NCBI RefSeq assembly: GCF_934668725.1
Contig: NZ_CAKUOF010000007.1
Coordinates: 150,904 to 214,903 of the forward strand
DNA length: 64,000 nucleotides
Source of the DNA: an uncultured Dysgonomonas sp.
Lineage (GTDB): Bacteria > Bacteroidota > Bacteroidia > Bacteroidales > Dysgonomonadaceae
Reading direction: 5' to 3'
The translations under genes were made by a program, and so were the position numbers. Of this stretch, positions 55,396-63,977 are shown piece after piece. The stretch's first letter is position 1, and every line of letters begins with the position of its first letter. The notes below the pieces were generated by a model. The model was given only the letters and a program-made list of their open reading frames with translations, did not search any database and was not told the origin of the DNA.

Positions 55396-55917
55396 TCACT
55401 CTTTTATCTTGCTCTCAAGGTACTCCTCAATAGCATCATATAATATAAATATCCCTAATTCTTCATCTATTGACTTAGCATATAAATATAAGCTCCTGAA
55501 TAACTCTGATAGCTTGGTGTCTGTACTACTCATGGAACTTCTATGCTCTAAGATTCCTTCAATATGATAAAGCCAATTCCATTTATTACTAAACTCCTCA
55601 AGCAAGTCTTTATCTAAACATTTAATAGAGTGATTAGTGAATAATAGATTATACCAATTCCATCTATCTTTGAATTTTCTAATTACTTCATCAGTCCATT
55701 CAACTTTGAGGTTAGAAGATACTTCTTGCCAATCTAATATATCTTCCCATCCTTCTAATTGGTCTATCTCAAATGGATAATGTAAAGAGAAGTCTTTGAT
55801 TGGAGATTGAAGGTTGTATAGTTGCTTTATCTTCTCTTGCATATCTAGCCTAATATCTTCATTAACCCCTATCTGAACTATGGAATAATCACCTTTGGTC
55901 TTTACTTCTATATTCAT
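55396..55917 (-). CDS. Hypothetical protein with Trp-rich repeats
   Basis: 173 residues, acidic, no signal or membrane segment. Two related units, EVIRKFKDRWNWYNLLFTNH and DLLEEFSNKWNWLYHIEG, follow an earlier LEGWEDILDWQEVSSN. This is a W-x-W repeat pattern seen in some Bacteroidetes proteins, which I cannot name. It is the most distal gene of the leftward element cluster. The C-terminus (DAIEEYLESKIKE) is helical. Function unknown. Confidence 0.65.
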   Translation of the reverse strand: MNIEVKTKGDYSIVQIGVNEDIRLDMQEKIKQLYNLQSPIKDFSLHYPFEIDQLEGWEDILDWQEVSSNLKVEWTDEVIRKFKDRWNWYNLLFTNHSIKCLDKDLLEEFSNKWNWLYHIEGILEHRSSMSSTDTKLSELFRSLYLYAKSIDEELGIFILYDAIEEYLESKIKE

Positions 55918-56085
55918 AACTGTTTTATCAAATGAAACACACCTACTTCATGTGATTATATGTAAGTAGATGTGTTAGTTTAGCCTTGTTTACTCTAATA
56001 GCTAGAGAGAGGGGATAGGAGCAGGGGATTGTAGCTTACTTAGCTCAATTGCTCTATCTTATCCCTGATTTGTGATAGCTAGTTC

Positions 56086-56475
56086 TTATTGCATTTTACT
56101 CATTACTTTTTCCAAAAGCCAACTAGTATAATTTTCTATCTCTTCAATCATCTTCTCTTGTGAATAACTACTAGGGTATTTCCATTTTTTAGAATAACTA
56201 CCAATGACAGGAGCAACACCCCTTAATTCAACTTCTAAATTACCCCCAACATAATCTAAATAGACCCCTGTAGCTGATGCTGTTATAACTACACTATCTT
56301 TTGTTACTTTAGTAATCTTAGCAGGTAATCCATTTACAAAATGGTTTATAATCACATTATATCTTTGCAACATCCCACCTTGACTGCTTACTTTAGCCTG
56401 TACTTCTCCTTTATAATCTTTATTAATTGAATAGATTATAAGACCTATAATAAGTATTCCAAATATCCACCACAT
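56086..56475 (-). CDS. Membrane-anchored hypothetical protein
   Basis: 129 residues. One N-terminal membrane helix (WWIFGILIIGLIIYSI) is followed by a soluble, beta-rich domain (GLPAKITKVTKDSVVITASA) and a C-terminal helix (MIEEIENYTSWLLEKVMSKM). No family recognised. It follows the lipoprotein gene by 12 bp, so the two are cotranscribed. The 168 bp between it and the next gene hold no clear feature. Confidence 0.65.
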   Translation of the reverse strand: MWWIFGILIIGLIIYSINKDYKGEVQAKVSSQGGMLQRYNVIINHFVNGLPAKITKVTKDSVVITASATGVYLDYVGGNLEVELRGVAPVIGSYSKKWKYPSSYSQEKMIEEIENYTSWLLEKVMSKMQ

Positions 56476-56487
56476 AGCATATAAGTT

Positions 56488-56880
56488 TTAGTTAGTTTTC
56501 CTCTTCCAATATCCTAACTCATTAGTTAGTATATCTTTAGATATATAAGTTAATGTTGCTTGTTTATAAGCAGAACAACTCATAGTGTATTTATCTTGCA
56601 TAAGATATACTACTTTAAGAGTATCAGTAAAACTTTCCTCTTTAAATATAATATCAGCATTACAAGATATTGCTTGTCCTACTACTTGATTGTATTCTTT
56701 GAATCTTACATCAAAGGTAGCATTAGGATTAGTATAAGTATTACCTGCCAGACTTTTAAATAATACAACAATCTCTTCTCTCCTCTCTTCTTCAGGATTG
56801 AAATCGTGTTCATCCTTACTACATGATACTATTAGAAATGTAAATAGTATAGCTAATAGTGAAATAATAAATAGTTTCAT
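56488..56880 (-). CDS. Small lipoprotein
   Basis: 130 residues from the ATG at 56880; the longer frame begins with TTG and is not preferred. A strong lipoprotein signal ends LIVSC (Cys20), followed by SKDEHDFNPEEERREE and a beta-rich domain (YTNPNATFDVRFKEYNQVV). No family recognised. Surface or periplasmic location is expected. It is cotranscribed with the membrane protein gene downstream. Confidence 0.68.
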   Translation of the reverse strand: MKLFIISLLAILFTFLIVSCSKDEHDFNPEEERREEIVVLFKSLAGNTYTNPNATFDVRFKEYNQVVGQAISCNADIIFKEESFTDTLKVVYLMQDKYTMSCSAYKQATLTYISKDILTNELGYWKRKTN

Positions 56881-56953
56881 TATAATAAAATGTTTAATCA
56901 AGCCTACTCTAAATCAGTTTTCAGCATTCCTGTTATACCAACATAAAATAAGA

Positions 56954-57067
56954 AGGTGTGGTACTTAACCTTGATAGAGTCCTAGGTATTACCACACACC
57001 TACAATCACATAACAAGGAAAGTCCACACCCATAAGGTATGAACATCACTTATTACTGCTGTGATTG
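56954..57067. other. Structured intergenic region of the element
   Basis: Two strong inverted repeats: AGGTGTGGTA (56954-56963) with TACCACACACCT (56990-57001, two-base bulge), then CAATCACA (57003-57010) with TGTGATTG (57060-57067). They lie back to back in the 740-bp gap between the lipoprotein and DUF4062 genes. It could be a small RNA, a long 5' leader, or a transfer or replication origin of the element. None can be chosen from sequence alone. Confidence 0.5.
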
Positions 57068-57308
57068 AGTCTGTTAAAGTGGTAATTTTAGGACTACACT
57101 AGCAATAAAGTAATGTTTACTTTATATATGTTCTAATCAATTTATCTCTTCATAAGCAACTACTTCTTTAGTTCAAGACAAAAATAAGAATTTCTATCAA
57201 GAGTAGAACCATTACTCCTGAAGATAATAGACTAAAACATGGGTATGGACTTTTAATCCTCATTATGTCATACTTAAATTTATATCCTCCTGAAAGATAA
57301 CAAGAATA

Positions 57309-57422
57309 CTATCTACTTCTCTTATTCTTCCATCTAGCTTTCAATATTCTAAAGATAGCTACTATTGCAATAACTATCCACAAGAAGAATGTATTGAAAA
57401 TCTCTCTAACTGCATCATTCAT
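57309..57422 (-). CDS. Possible 37-residue single-membrane-helix protein
   Basis: ATG at 57422, stop at 57309. The sequence MNDAVREIFNTFFLWIVIAI, then VAIFRILKARWKNKRSR, has one hydrophobic helix and a basic tail, the look of a small membrane peptide or toxin. GGAG lies just before the ATG. There is no homology evidence, and chance frames of this size are frequent, so this is tentative. Confidence 0.33.
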   Translation of the reverse strand: MNDAVREIFNTFFLWIVIAIVAIFRILKARWKNKRSR

Positions 57423-57640
57423 AACTCCAATAATTAATTTAGTTCAACATGGGGAGGGTATAACCCAATTCTCAAGGTTAAGGGGGAGTTAAGTTGAGGT
57501 TATCTCACTCTAATACATACACTATTGATATTAATCTTATGACTCCTGAAAAGATTATTTACTACAAATAGAAAACACATCTACTCTTTGATATAGCTAG
57601 TTAGTAGATGTGTTTAATAATTAACTTATGTTCAAAAGAG

Positions 57641-58687
57641 CTATTTGCTCTTCCTTACTGCTCTTCTTGTAATTAGTTCTCTATGACCTAAATCTGTTAA
57701 TTTAATAACTCTTACATTTTGTTTTTCTCTTCTAACCTGACTTTCTTCAATATATCCTAATACAGTAAATTGTATCTTTATTGTAGCCAAAGTTTCTTGA
57801 GAGAACTTAAGTTTAACTGTAGAAAATCTATCTTTTTCAACAAGACTTTTTAAGTCTTCAATGTCTTTTCTATGTTTTACTTCTAATACCTCATTTAGAT
57901 ATTGATTCAATAAATTATTAAAAGATGTGGTAGCTATTTCTAAATTCATTTTGGGAGCAAAAGAATCAAATATTTCATTCCATGTAAAAGTATTATTATC
58001 TCTTACTAAATTCCAACCTTCCCCAAACATATTACCTCTCCAGATATGATATGTTAAATCAATTTTATCTTCTCCTGAAGCTAAATTATCTAGATTAATG
58101 TTATACTTATTAACATCATCTATCTGATTCTGTAGCTCTTCTATCTTTTTCTTAGCAGATAATAATTCTTTCAAATTTTCTTCATTTGTTATTTGGTCTG
58201 CTCTTATCCAACCTATTCTAGGATGGCTCTTCATCAACTGAATCATGCTTCTACTAGCTATAGCTCCTAGTTGTTCTTTGGTTTCCCAAGGTTTGCAAAG
58301 TTTCTTCTGTACAAGCTTTCTAAAGGCTTCTAATCTCTTCTTTTTAAGAGGGTCATCATCAGTCTTATTAACAGGTAATGAGTTAGGAGCATTATGATAG
58401 AAGGCTATTACAGGAATGTTCTTTTCTACTGCATATCTATACTCCTTTTCTGTATAACTTATTCCTCCATCATCTAAACTACCATACCTACCACCCATAA
58501 TAAGTAAGTAGTAGTCACACATTCCAATCATGCTTTTAATATACTCCCATTGACTATCATCTGTAGCTGGAAAATATTCCATTCCACAGGGGATACAGTC
58601 CAACTCTAATAAAGCATGAAGAACTTCTGTTCTTTCTTCCTTTAAATCTTCATATGTAGAACTTACAAAAACTTGATATCTTTTCAT
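57641..58687 (-). CDS. DUF4062-domain protein
   Basis: 348 residues. MKRYQVFVSSTYEDLKEERT, then CDYYLLIMGGRYGSLDDGGI and SYTEKEYRYAVEKNIPVIAF, form the DUF4062 domain (residues 1-110), a Rossmann-like domain often at the front of NTPase or sensor proteins in bacterial conflict loci. A coiled coil follows at about 178-205 (LLSAKKKIEELQNQIDDVNK). The C-terminal part (about 215-348) is helical and ends in a winged-helix-like stretch (VIKLTDLGHRELITRR). Because the element shows no structural or transfer genes, a defence role is a reasonable guess, not shown. Confidence 0.85.
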   Translation of the reverse strand: MKRYQVFVSSTYEDLKEERTEVLHALLELDCIPCGMEYFPATDDSQWEYIKSMIGMCDYYLLIMGGRYGSLDDGGISYTEKEYRYAVEKNIPVIAFYHNAPNSLPVNKTDDDPLKKKRLEAFRKLVQKKLCKPWETKEQLGAIASRSMIQLMKSHPRIGWIRADQITNEENLKELLSAKKKIEELQNQIDDVNKYNINLDNLASGEDKIDLTYHIWRGNMFGEGWNLVRDNNTFTWNEIFDSFAPKMNLEIATTSFNNLLNQYLNEVLEVKHRKDIEDLKSLVEKDRFSTVKLKFSQETLATIKIQFTVLGYIEESQVRREKQNVRVIKLTDLGHRELITRRAVRKSK

Positions 58688-58786
58688 ATTGTATTATACG
58701 TCTTAACTCCTTTATTTATAAAATATTTATTATCTCAAACATAGTTATATTAATTGATATTATCTTATTCTGTGATTAGTCTTATG

Positions 58787-58805
58787 ACTCCTGAAGATGA
58801 TAATT
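58787..58805 (+). repeat. ACTCCTGAA-type intergenic motif of the element
   Basis: ACTCCTGAAGATGATAA in the DUF4062/DUF4145 spacer. Related copies are at 57214-57227, 57286-57300 and 57541-57550, and inverted at 62215-62225. All lie in gene-free parts of the element. Function unknown. Confidence 0.5.
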
Positions 58806-58950
58806 TAGTTATAATATATTTATTGCTTCAAGAGTACTAATGTCAGATTCCTATTAAAAAAAGATATGTTTCATATACTCTCACATCAAGACACATACAG
58901 AAAAATATTAATAAGTCTATTTTATATTATTAGAGTTGATTAATTATCTA

Positions 58951-59626
58951 TTACTTTTTGTCTCTATCATTTATAGCTTGAACCTTATCTGATGGTAAAG
59001 ATGTATATATTCCACTTACTCTATTAGGTCGAGCAATCATATATTCCACTATGATATTAACTAATCCAAATAATTTCAATACAGTCTCTAGATTATCTGC
59101 ATCAATTACACCAGGATGAACTGCATCATTACCTGTAACTCTAACTATATCTAATGACTGTTGGACTATCTCTGGAAGACCTTTTTTTTACAAGATTTGC
59201 TATATCATTATTTATGTTTTTACCACTCTCTCCCAACTCTTTACACAAGACTTGTATAGACAATCTTAGTAGAGCAGCAGCACCTCTTGGTGATTTATTT
59301 TGAATAGATGCAGCCTCCATATATAACTTTAAAACCTCTTGAGGCATCTCTGTATTTGGTATTAGAGCAGGTTTATCTGGATAAACCATATCACTATTAA
59401 TCCAAACTGTTTTATTGTAACATATAATACATCTAGAGAAGAATAGATGGAATATCTCTACTTTTTCTTCATTATTCATGTCCCCTAGAGCAAGGTTTCT
59501 ATCTTCTTGATACTTACATCTATCCCATTCATGGGTTGAAACTGTATTACAATGAGGACATGTAAATACAGATAAATCTTTTTGTGGTTCTATAAATCTC
59601 ATATTTATTAAATTCATTATGCACAT
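58951..59626 (-). pseudogene. DUF4145-like protein, frameshifted in an A8 run
   Basis: The N-terminal part has a zinc-ribbon-like region (FTCPHCNTVSTHEW, later RCIICYNKTVWIN). A DUF4145 helical domain follows (SPRGAAALLRLSIQVLCKEL). The frame breaks at an A8 tract (59182-59189); with seven A residues it would read GLPEIVQQSLDIVRVTGNDA and continue through NAVHPG-like VHPGVIDADNLETVL to a stop at 58951, giving about 224 residues. Possible starts are ATGs at 59626, 59617 or 59602. A recent indel, phase variation or sequence error would each explain it. Confidence 0.82.
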
Positions 59627-59660
59627 TTACTATTTTATAAATGAGACAGTAAATGTGTAT

Positions 59661-61946
59661 TTATACTTTGAAAATCCTATTAGCTTCTTTATTGGATGGT
59701 ATAGTAGTTATAGGGGTTGTTACATTTAAATCTACTAAGAGCTTAGGAATCTGGTTTATTATTCTATATTTATTATTTCTTGTATCACAGCGGTTACATT
59801 CAATAATAGTGTTTAAAAATCTCATTACACCACCATCAGTTAAAGAACTTCTTCTAAATGAATGTTGGTCTAATATCCTAAATAATATTGTAGGTATATC
59901 TTCATTGTTTTCACTAGGATATATATTACCTATAATGAAATTATTCTTTATAGATTGCTTGAATAAATGATTATCATCTAAAGCCCAAAAGCAAACTGCA
60001 TTTTTGAATCTTTTGTATTTAACATTATTCTTTTCAGTACATATTTCTAATAACTTCCTATTTAAAATGTTAATATCTATGTATCTATATAATTCTTTAA
60101 CTCTTGAGTAATAACAATCTTTTTCAAGACTTCTAGATGTTCTTATCTTAGCCTTTAACTCACTGTCAATTACACTTATATTAAATCTATTGGTAATATC
60201 CATAGAGGATATAAAAGGAGTAAATTCATCTATGCAAGTTTGAATTCTTAGCATTTTACTTTCATTTGAAACACTAATAGATGCTTCTTGAATAGTTTCC
60301 TCAAATGACTTTTCATTCCACAACATTATATTATGTTCTTCATTTAGAAGTCTAAATAAGTTATCTTGCTTAGAATATAATCTAGAATAGTTACACATTT
60401 GCTCATTCAATACATCTATGTTAAAGTAAGAAATTTCAAATCTTTTATCTAAGATATTTTTTCTTATAAGAGGAATAGATTGACCTCTAAATATTTTTTG
60501 GTAAGTACTATCTATAATAACAGGTTCAATTCTTTTAAATACTACTTCTAAATCTTCATCTCCTTGAGCCAATTCTTCTGTAGCTGTAAAATATTTAACT
60601 ATTCTATCTGCTTTATTTATTAATCCACTTTTATAATTTTTTAGATAATAATAAGGCTTACCCTCTTTATCCACAATTACATCATATATAATAGTATCAC
60701 TAATTAAGCCATTTCTGCATCTTCCTGCAATCTGAGTTATTCTATTTATAGGTAGTATTGTATAATTATATTGAGTAGAAGAAATAGTAATTAAATGACA
60801 CCTATCCTTTATGTCAAGCCCTGCAAAGTAAGCACAGGTCATAAATACTATATTATGAGATAATTCATCATCATTATTTATTTCTGCTATCTGATGTTCT
60901 TCAATTCTTCCATCATTGTGATTGGTCTCACTACATAATATGCCACATCTATTCTTTACAGTCTCTGGCAGCCTATTGATAACTATCTGAATATCTATTA
61001 TTTAATTATATGCAATAAGTATTTTATCTGTTGGATTATCTATGTTTATTTTAAGTATCTCTTCTATTAATAATTCATTGATATTATTTGTATATAAGAG
61101 GGTAATATCTCTTTTTGTAGGTTCTATTCTTCTTATAGTAGTTAATGGTTCACCTTGTAATTTAGGGTCTGAAAACTCTTTAACAGTAGCAGAAACTAAG
61201 GCTCTTCTTTGAAGTTTAAATCTATAATAATAATCTATAACACTGGAGAGTTGAGGTCTAAAGTGAGCATCTGCTTGAATGGTATCTATTTCATCTACCA
61301 TTAAGAAGTATTCCCTATAAACATCCATTCCTAAACTAGTAATAGCATTAATAACTCTATAAAGGCTATCAGCTACAACTACTATCTTTTTAAACTCTAT
61401 ATCAGAGTTATTTAGGTAAGCTCTAATCTCCTCATCAGTAGTAACTCTATTTACTATTTTTTGAGTTCCAACATATAAAAAGTTGGGACTACCTCCACAC
61501 TTGCTTTCTCCTAAAGCTCTTGTTGGTACTACAATAATAGAGTTTCTTTTACTACAATGTAGTTCTAAATGGGTTGCTCCAATTCCTGTAGCCTGTTTAT
61601 CTATCAATCCATAAGGTAGTTGGGTTATGATTTCAGACAATCTTCTATCATTATTATTTAGGAGTATAGTAGCTTCATTTCTAGGGTTGCCATCTTCTTT
61701 ATTAATATAGTTATATCTAACTGCTTTCTCCTCTGCATCTAAGTATAACTTCTCTTTCCTAATCTCAGCATTTCTTATAGAATGGAGTCCAATATCTTTG
61801 AGAGGTATTGTAACAGGTAAATCTAAGTCCAATAAATCATCACTATTAGCTTCATTATATAGCTTCTCTGACTCTTCAAGAGTATCTTTATAGGCTTCAT
61901 CTAAGTAGTCTGAATAAGTTTTTTCCTTATGTGGTATATTATTCAT
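59661..61946 (-). pseudogene. SF2 helicase-like protein with one in-frame TAA
   Basis: One continuous 761-codon frame is broken only by TAA at 61002-61004, after ILIAYN. Helicase motifs appear on both sides: a P-loop-like ATGIGATHLEL (residues 119-129), VVPTRAL (Ia), VDEID near 218 (II), ALVSAT (III), and ITQIAGRCRNG near 405 (VI). The P-loop lacks the usual Lys (GIGATH in place of GxGKT). The C-terminal 300 residues are unrecognised. The stop leaves a 314-residue ATPase half; downstream restart at 60842 (MTCAYF) is conceivable. The spacer 61947-62328 separates it from the integrase. Confidence 0.8.
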
Positions 61947-62144
61947 AATATATAGTTCTTCAATTACAGAAACAATGAAACAGCACAGTTACTTTTATGT
62001 TTATATGACAGTAAATGTGTCAGTTGTTAAAATTAGAGATACTAGCTAATACTTATCCTCTTATTTTATCTCTTCAAGAGCCATCAATAGACACTTCATA
62101 GCTATTAAATAACTATCCATTTAGGTATAAAGATATAATAAAAA

Positions 62145-62188
62145 CTGTACTCACTTTACCTATTATGAAAAGATAATGATGAGTACAG
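62145..62188. other. Inverted repeat between integrase and helicase genes
   Basis: CTGTACTCA and TGAGTACAG form a perfect 9-bp stem, with ATTAT/ATAAT nested inside. It lies in the 382-bp gap 61947-62328. It could be an operator or terminator for the integrase transcript. Nothing else in the gap is supportable. Confidence 0.5.
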
Positions 62189-62328
62189 ATTCTAAATGTT
62201 TCTTTAGCTTACTACTTTCAGGAGAAATCTGTATTGACTACAATAGTACTAATCTCAAAATTGATGCTATTACTCTAAGTTGGGTTATACTCCTCCTATT
62301 ATCCCCCTCCTCTTTTGGTATCATAAAT

Positions 62329-63543
62329 CTAAAGTAGATTCTTCATAGCTTCATCAACTTGACTATTTTCAAAACTATCTAAGTAAATTTGAGTAGTCTT
62401 GAGGTCTGAATGTCCTAAAGTCTCACCAATCAAAGCTATATTTACACCAGAGTTCTTTAATACAGTTGCATAACTATGTCTTGAGGTATAGGTGCTTAAG
62501 TTAGCATCAATATTAGCTATGGTAGCTATCTCTTTTAAAGCTCTATTGACCTTTAATAATACCTTCTTTCTTCTGTTATATTTTTGTATCTCAGACTTAT
62601 GGATATCTTGATGAAGAATAGGAAAGATATAGCCACTAGAAATAGTGTTATCTTTGAACTTATTTATAAGTACATCAGCTTCATTAGACAGAGGTATATT
62701 AATCTTTTTATTTGTCTTTTGTCTAGTGTACAATAGTCTACCTTCAACTATGTTACTAGGCTTTAAATTAGCCATATCAGCAAAGTTAATTCCACTACAT
62801 AAGTAGCTGAATATAAATAAGTCTCTAGCTAGTTGGATGTATTTAGTCTCATTACTCAAATCTAATTCCATAATCAACTTGATATTATCTTTTGAGATAG
62901 CTCTCTTCTCAGTCTTAATACTGAATTTAGATATTTTAAAGTCATCAAATGGATAATTGTTTTTCTTGGCATGTTTGGCATCAATAGCTTTATTATAAGT
63001 ACTCCTAAGAGTCCTAAAATACAGATTCATGCTAGTTTCTTTCATCTCCTTACCTCTCAGCCATTTTTCATATTCCCTCAAGAAATCAATGTCTATATGA
63101 GAGAATGGAATATCTAACTTACCATTAGCAAACATCTCAAGAGACCTCAAGGAATCTTTGTATACCCTAGAATTACCTACTTTATTTGCCTTCTCAAGTT
63201 CTTCTATCAATTCAGAATAAAACTCTATCACAGACTTAATCTTGACCTTAACCTTAGTCTCTAATAGAGTTGAGGCTGTAAATTCCTTCTCATCTGCTTT
63301 TAATTCCAATATCTTCTTTTGAAATTCAGCTTCTTTATCTGCCATAATTTTAATTATGTAGTCTCTATTAGGACAAGCTATTCTTGGTTTATTCTTCTTG
63401 AAGTCCCAATATTCAGATTTAACAGAGACTCCAATACTCTTATACTTAACTTTATTGTCCTTACAGACTCTCAGCATCAATGGATTTTCTCCATTAGACA
63501 ATGTTTTAGACTTGTAACAAATGATGTTAATAGTTGCCTTCAT
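62329..63543 (-). CDS. Tyrosine integrase of the tRNA-Asp element
   Basis: 404 residues from the ATG at 63543, preferred because AAGAAGGT lies just upstream and MKATINIICYKSKTLSNGEN is the usual family start; the frame runs 13 codons further. Arm-binding and SAM-like domains are followed by a catalytic half with YLCSGINFADMANL, YTSRHSYATVLKN and GETLGHSDLKTTQIYLDSF (Tyr). The Arg I position is Ser in LCSGINF, as reported for IntDOT of CTnDOT. It is next to the right att site and should recombine the tRNA-Asp core. Confidence 0.92.
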   Translation of the reverse strand: MKATINIICYKSKTLSNGENPLMLRVCKDNKVKYKSIGVSVKSEYWDFKKNKPRIACPNRDYIIKIMADKEAEFQKKILELKADEKEFTASTLLETKVKVKIKSVIEFYSELIEELEKANKVGNSRVYKDSLRSLEMFANGKLDIPFSHIDIDFLREYEKWLRGKEMKETSMNLYFRTLRSTYNKAIDAKHAKKNNYPFDDFKISKFSIKTEKRAISKDNIKLIMELDLSNETKYIQLARDLFIFSYLCSGINFADMANLKPSNIVEGRLLYTRQKTNKKINIPLSNEADVLINKFKDNTISSGYIFPILHQDIHKSEIQKYNRRKKVLLKVNRALKEIATIANIDANLSTYTSRHSYATVLKNSGVNIALIGETLGHSDLKTTQIYLDSFENSQVDEAMKNLL

Positions 63544-63554
63544 TATACCTTCTT

Positions 63555-63577
63555 GGTTTAAGGCATGGTTTAAGGCA
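63555..63577 (+). repeat. Right-end tandem repeats (candidate integrase arm sites)
   Basis: Two direct copies of GGTTTAAGGCA at a 12-bp period, just upstream of the integrase ATG. They match the pair at 55333-55357. They may bind the integrase N-terminal domain and also repress its own promoter. Confidence 0.62.
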
Positions 63578-63776
63578 ATCACTCAAAACCCTCCTAAATA
63601 CTAGCTCCCATCAGTTCTCTATCTCAACTAATACCTCTAGTATCTAATCCCCAATTAAAGCCTAATTCTTCCTCTTTTTATCTAATCATCCACTATCTTC
63701 TAATATTTATGAGATGTATAATTCACTCATAATCAACATTAGTGAGAAATAATCTAAAAAAAGTCTATCTAACCTA

Positions 63777-63807
63777 TTGCACAACTCAAATCTTTGCATT
63801 ACTTTTG
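63777..63807 (+). promoter_or_regulatory. Promoter of the restored tRNA-Asp gene
   Basis: TTG (63777-63779), 20 bp, TACTTTTG (63800-63807): a full -33/-7 pair at ideal spacing, 38 bp before the tRNA. It lies on element DNA, so the element supplies expression of the tRNA it restores. Confidence 0.72.
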
Positions 63808-63834
63808 CACTGTCTTTAAGAGAAAGGATGAACA

Positions 63835-63887
63835 AAAACAAAATGGTGTGGTAGTTCAGTTGGTTAGAATACCTGCCTGTCACGCAG
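63835..63887 (+). repeat. attR: 53-bp direct repeat, right copy
   Basis: Identical to 55213-55265; identity ends at the last-but-one base of the anticodon stem, where the intact gene continues GGGG and the left copy turns to TAAA. Confidence 0.95.
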
Positions 63888-63921
63888 GGGGTCGCGGGTT
63901 CGAGTCCCGTCCATACCGCCA
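63845..63921 (+). tRNA. tRNA-Asp (anticodon GTC)
   Basis: 77 nt with a full cloverleaf: acceptor GGTGTGG/CCATACC (one G-U pair), D arm AGTTCAGTTGGTTAGAA, anticodon stem CCTGC/GCAGG with loop CTGTCAC (GTC at 63879-63881), T arm CGGGTTCGAGTCCCG, and an encoded CCA end. The 5' half lies within the right att repeat and belongs to the inserted element; the 3' half is original chromosome. Confidence 0.97.
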
Positions 63922-63940
63922 ATAGATTTAGAAAATCAAG

Positions 63941-63977
63941 AAAAAGTCCTGTAATTCAGCCGAATACAGGACTTTTT
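63941..63977 (+). terminator. Terminator of tRNA-Asp
   Basis: AAAAAGTCCTGTA pairs with TACAGGACTTTTT (13-bp perfect stem, 11-nt loop), ending in a T-run, 20 bp after the tRNA. Confidence 0.92.

Larger units (their letters stand above)
55213..63887. mobile_element. Integrated 8.6-kb element in tRNA-Asp(GTC)
   Basis: A 53-bp perfect direct repeat (55213-55265 and 63835-63887) bounds the region. The left copy ends inside the tRNA anticodon stem and runs into element DNA; the right copy is part of a whole tRNA gene. All clear genes face left, with the integrase at the right end. Cargo: DUF4062 protein, DUF4145 protein, SF2 helicase-like gene, a lipoprotein, a membrane-anchored protein and a Trp-rich repeat protein. 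No relaxase, replication or capsid gene is evident, so it may be a satellite-like or defence island. The two large cargo genes have single disabling lesions. Confidence 0.87.

Noticed and set aside
57010..57035. GGAAAGTCC-type sequence resembling the start of RNase P RNA
   Set aside because: Only a short match; none of the other conserved RNase P segments can be found nearby.
59182..59189. Programmed -1 ribosomal frameshift at the A8 run
   Set aside because: The -1 frame meets a stop after a few codons; only a +1 shift or loss of one A restores the protein.
59653..59970. Plus-strand 105-codon frame
   Set aside because: Antisense to the C-terminal part of the helicase-like gene, which has real motifs.
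62170..62334. 53-codon plus-strand frame after the 9-bp inverted repeat
   Set aside because: No recognisable features and opposite to all element genes.
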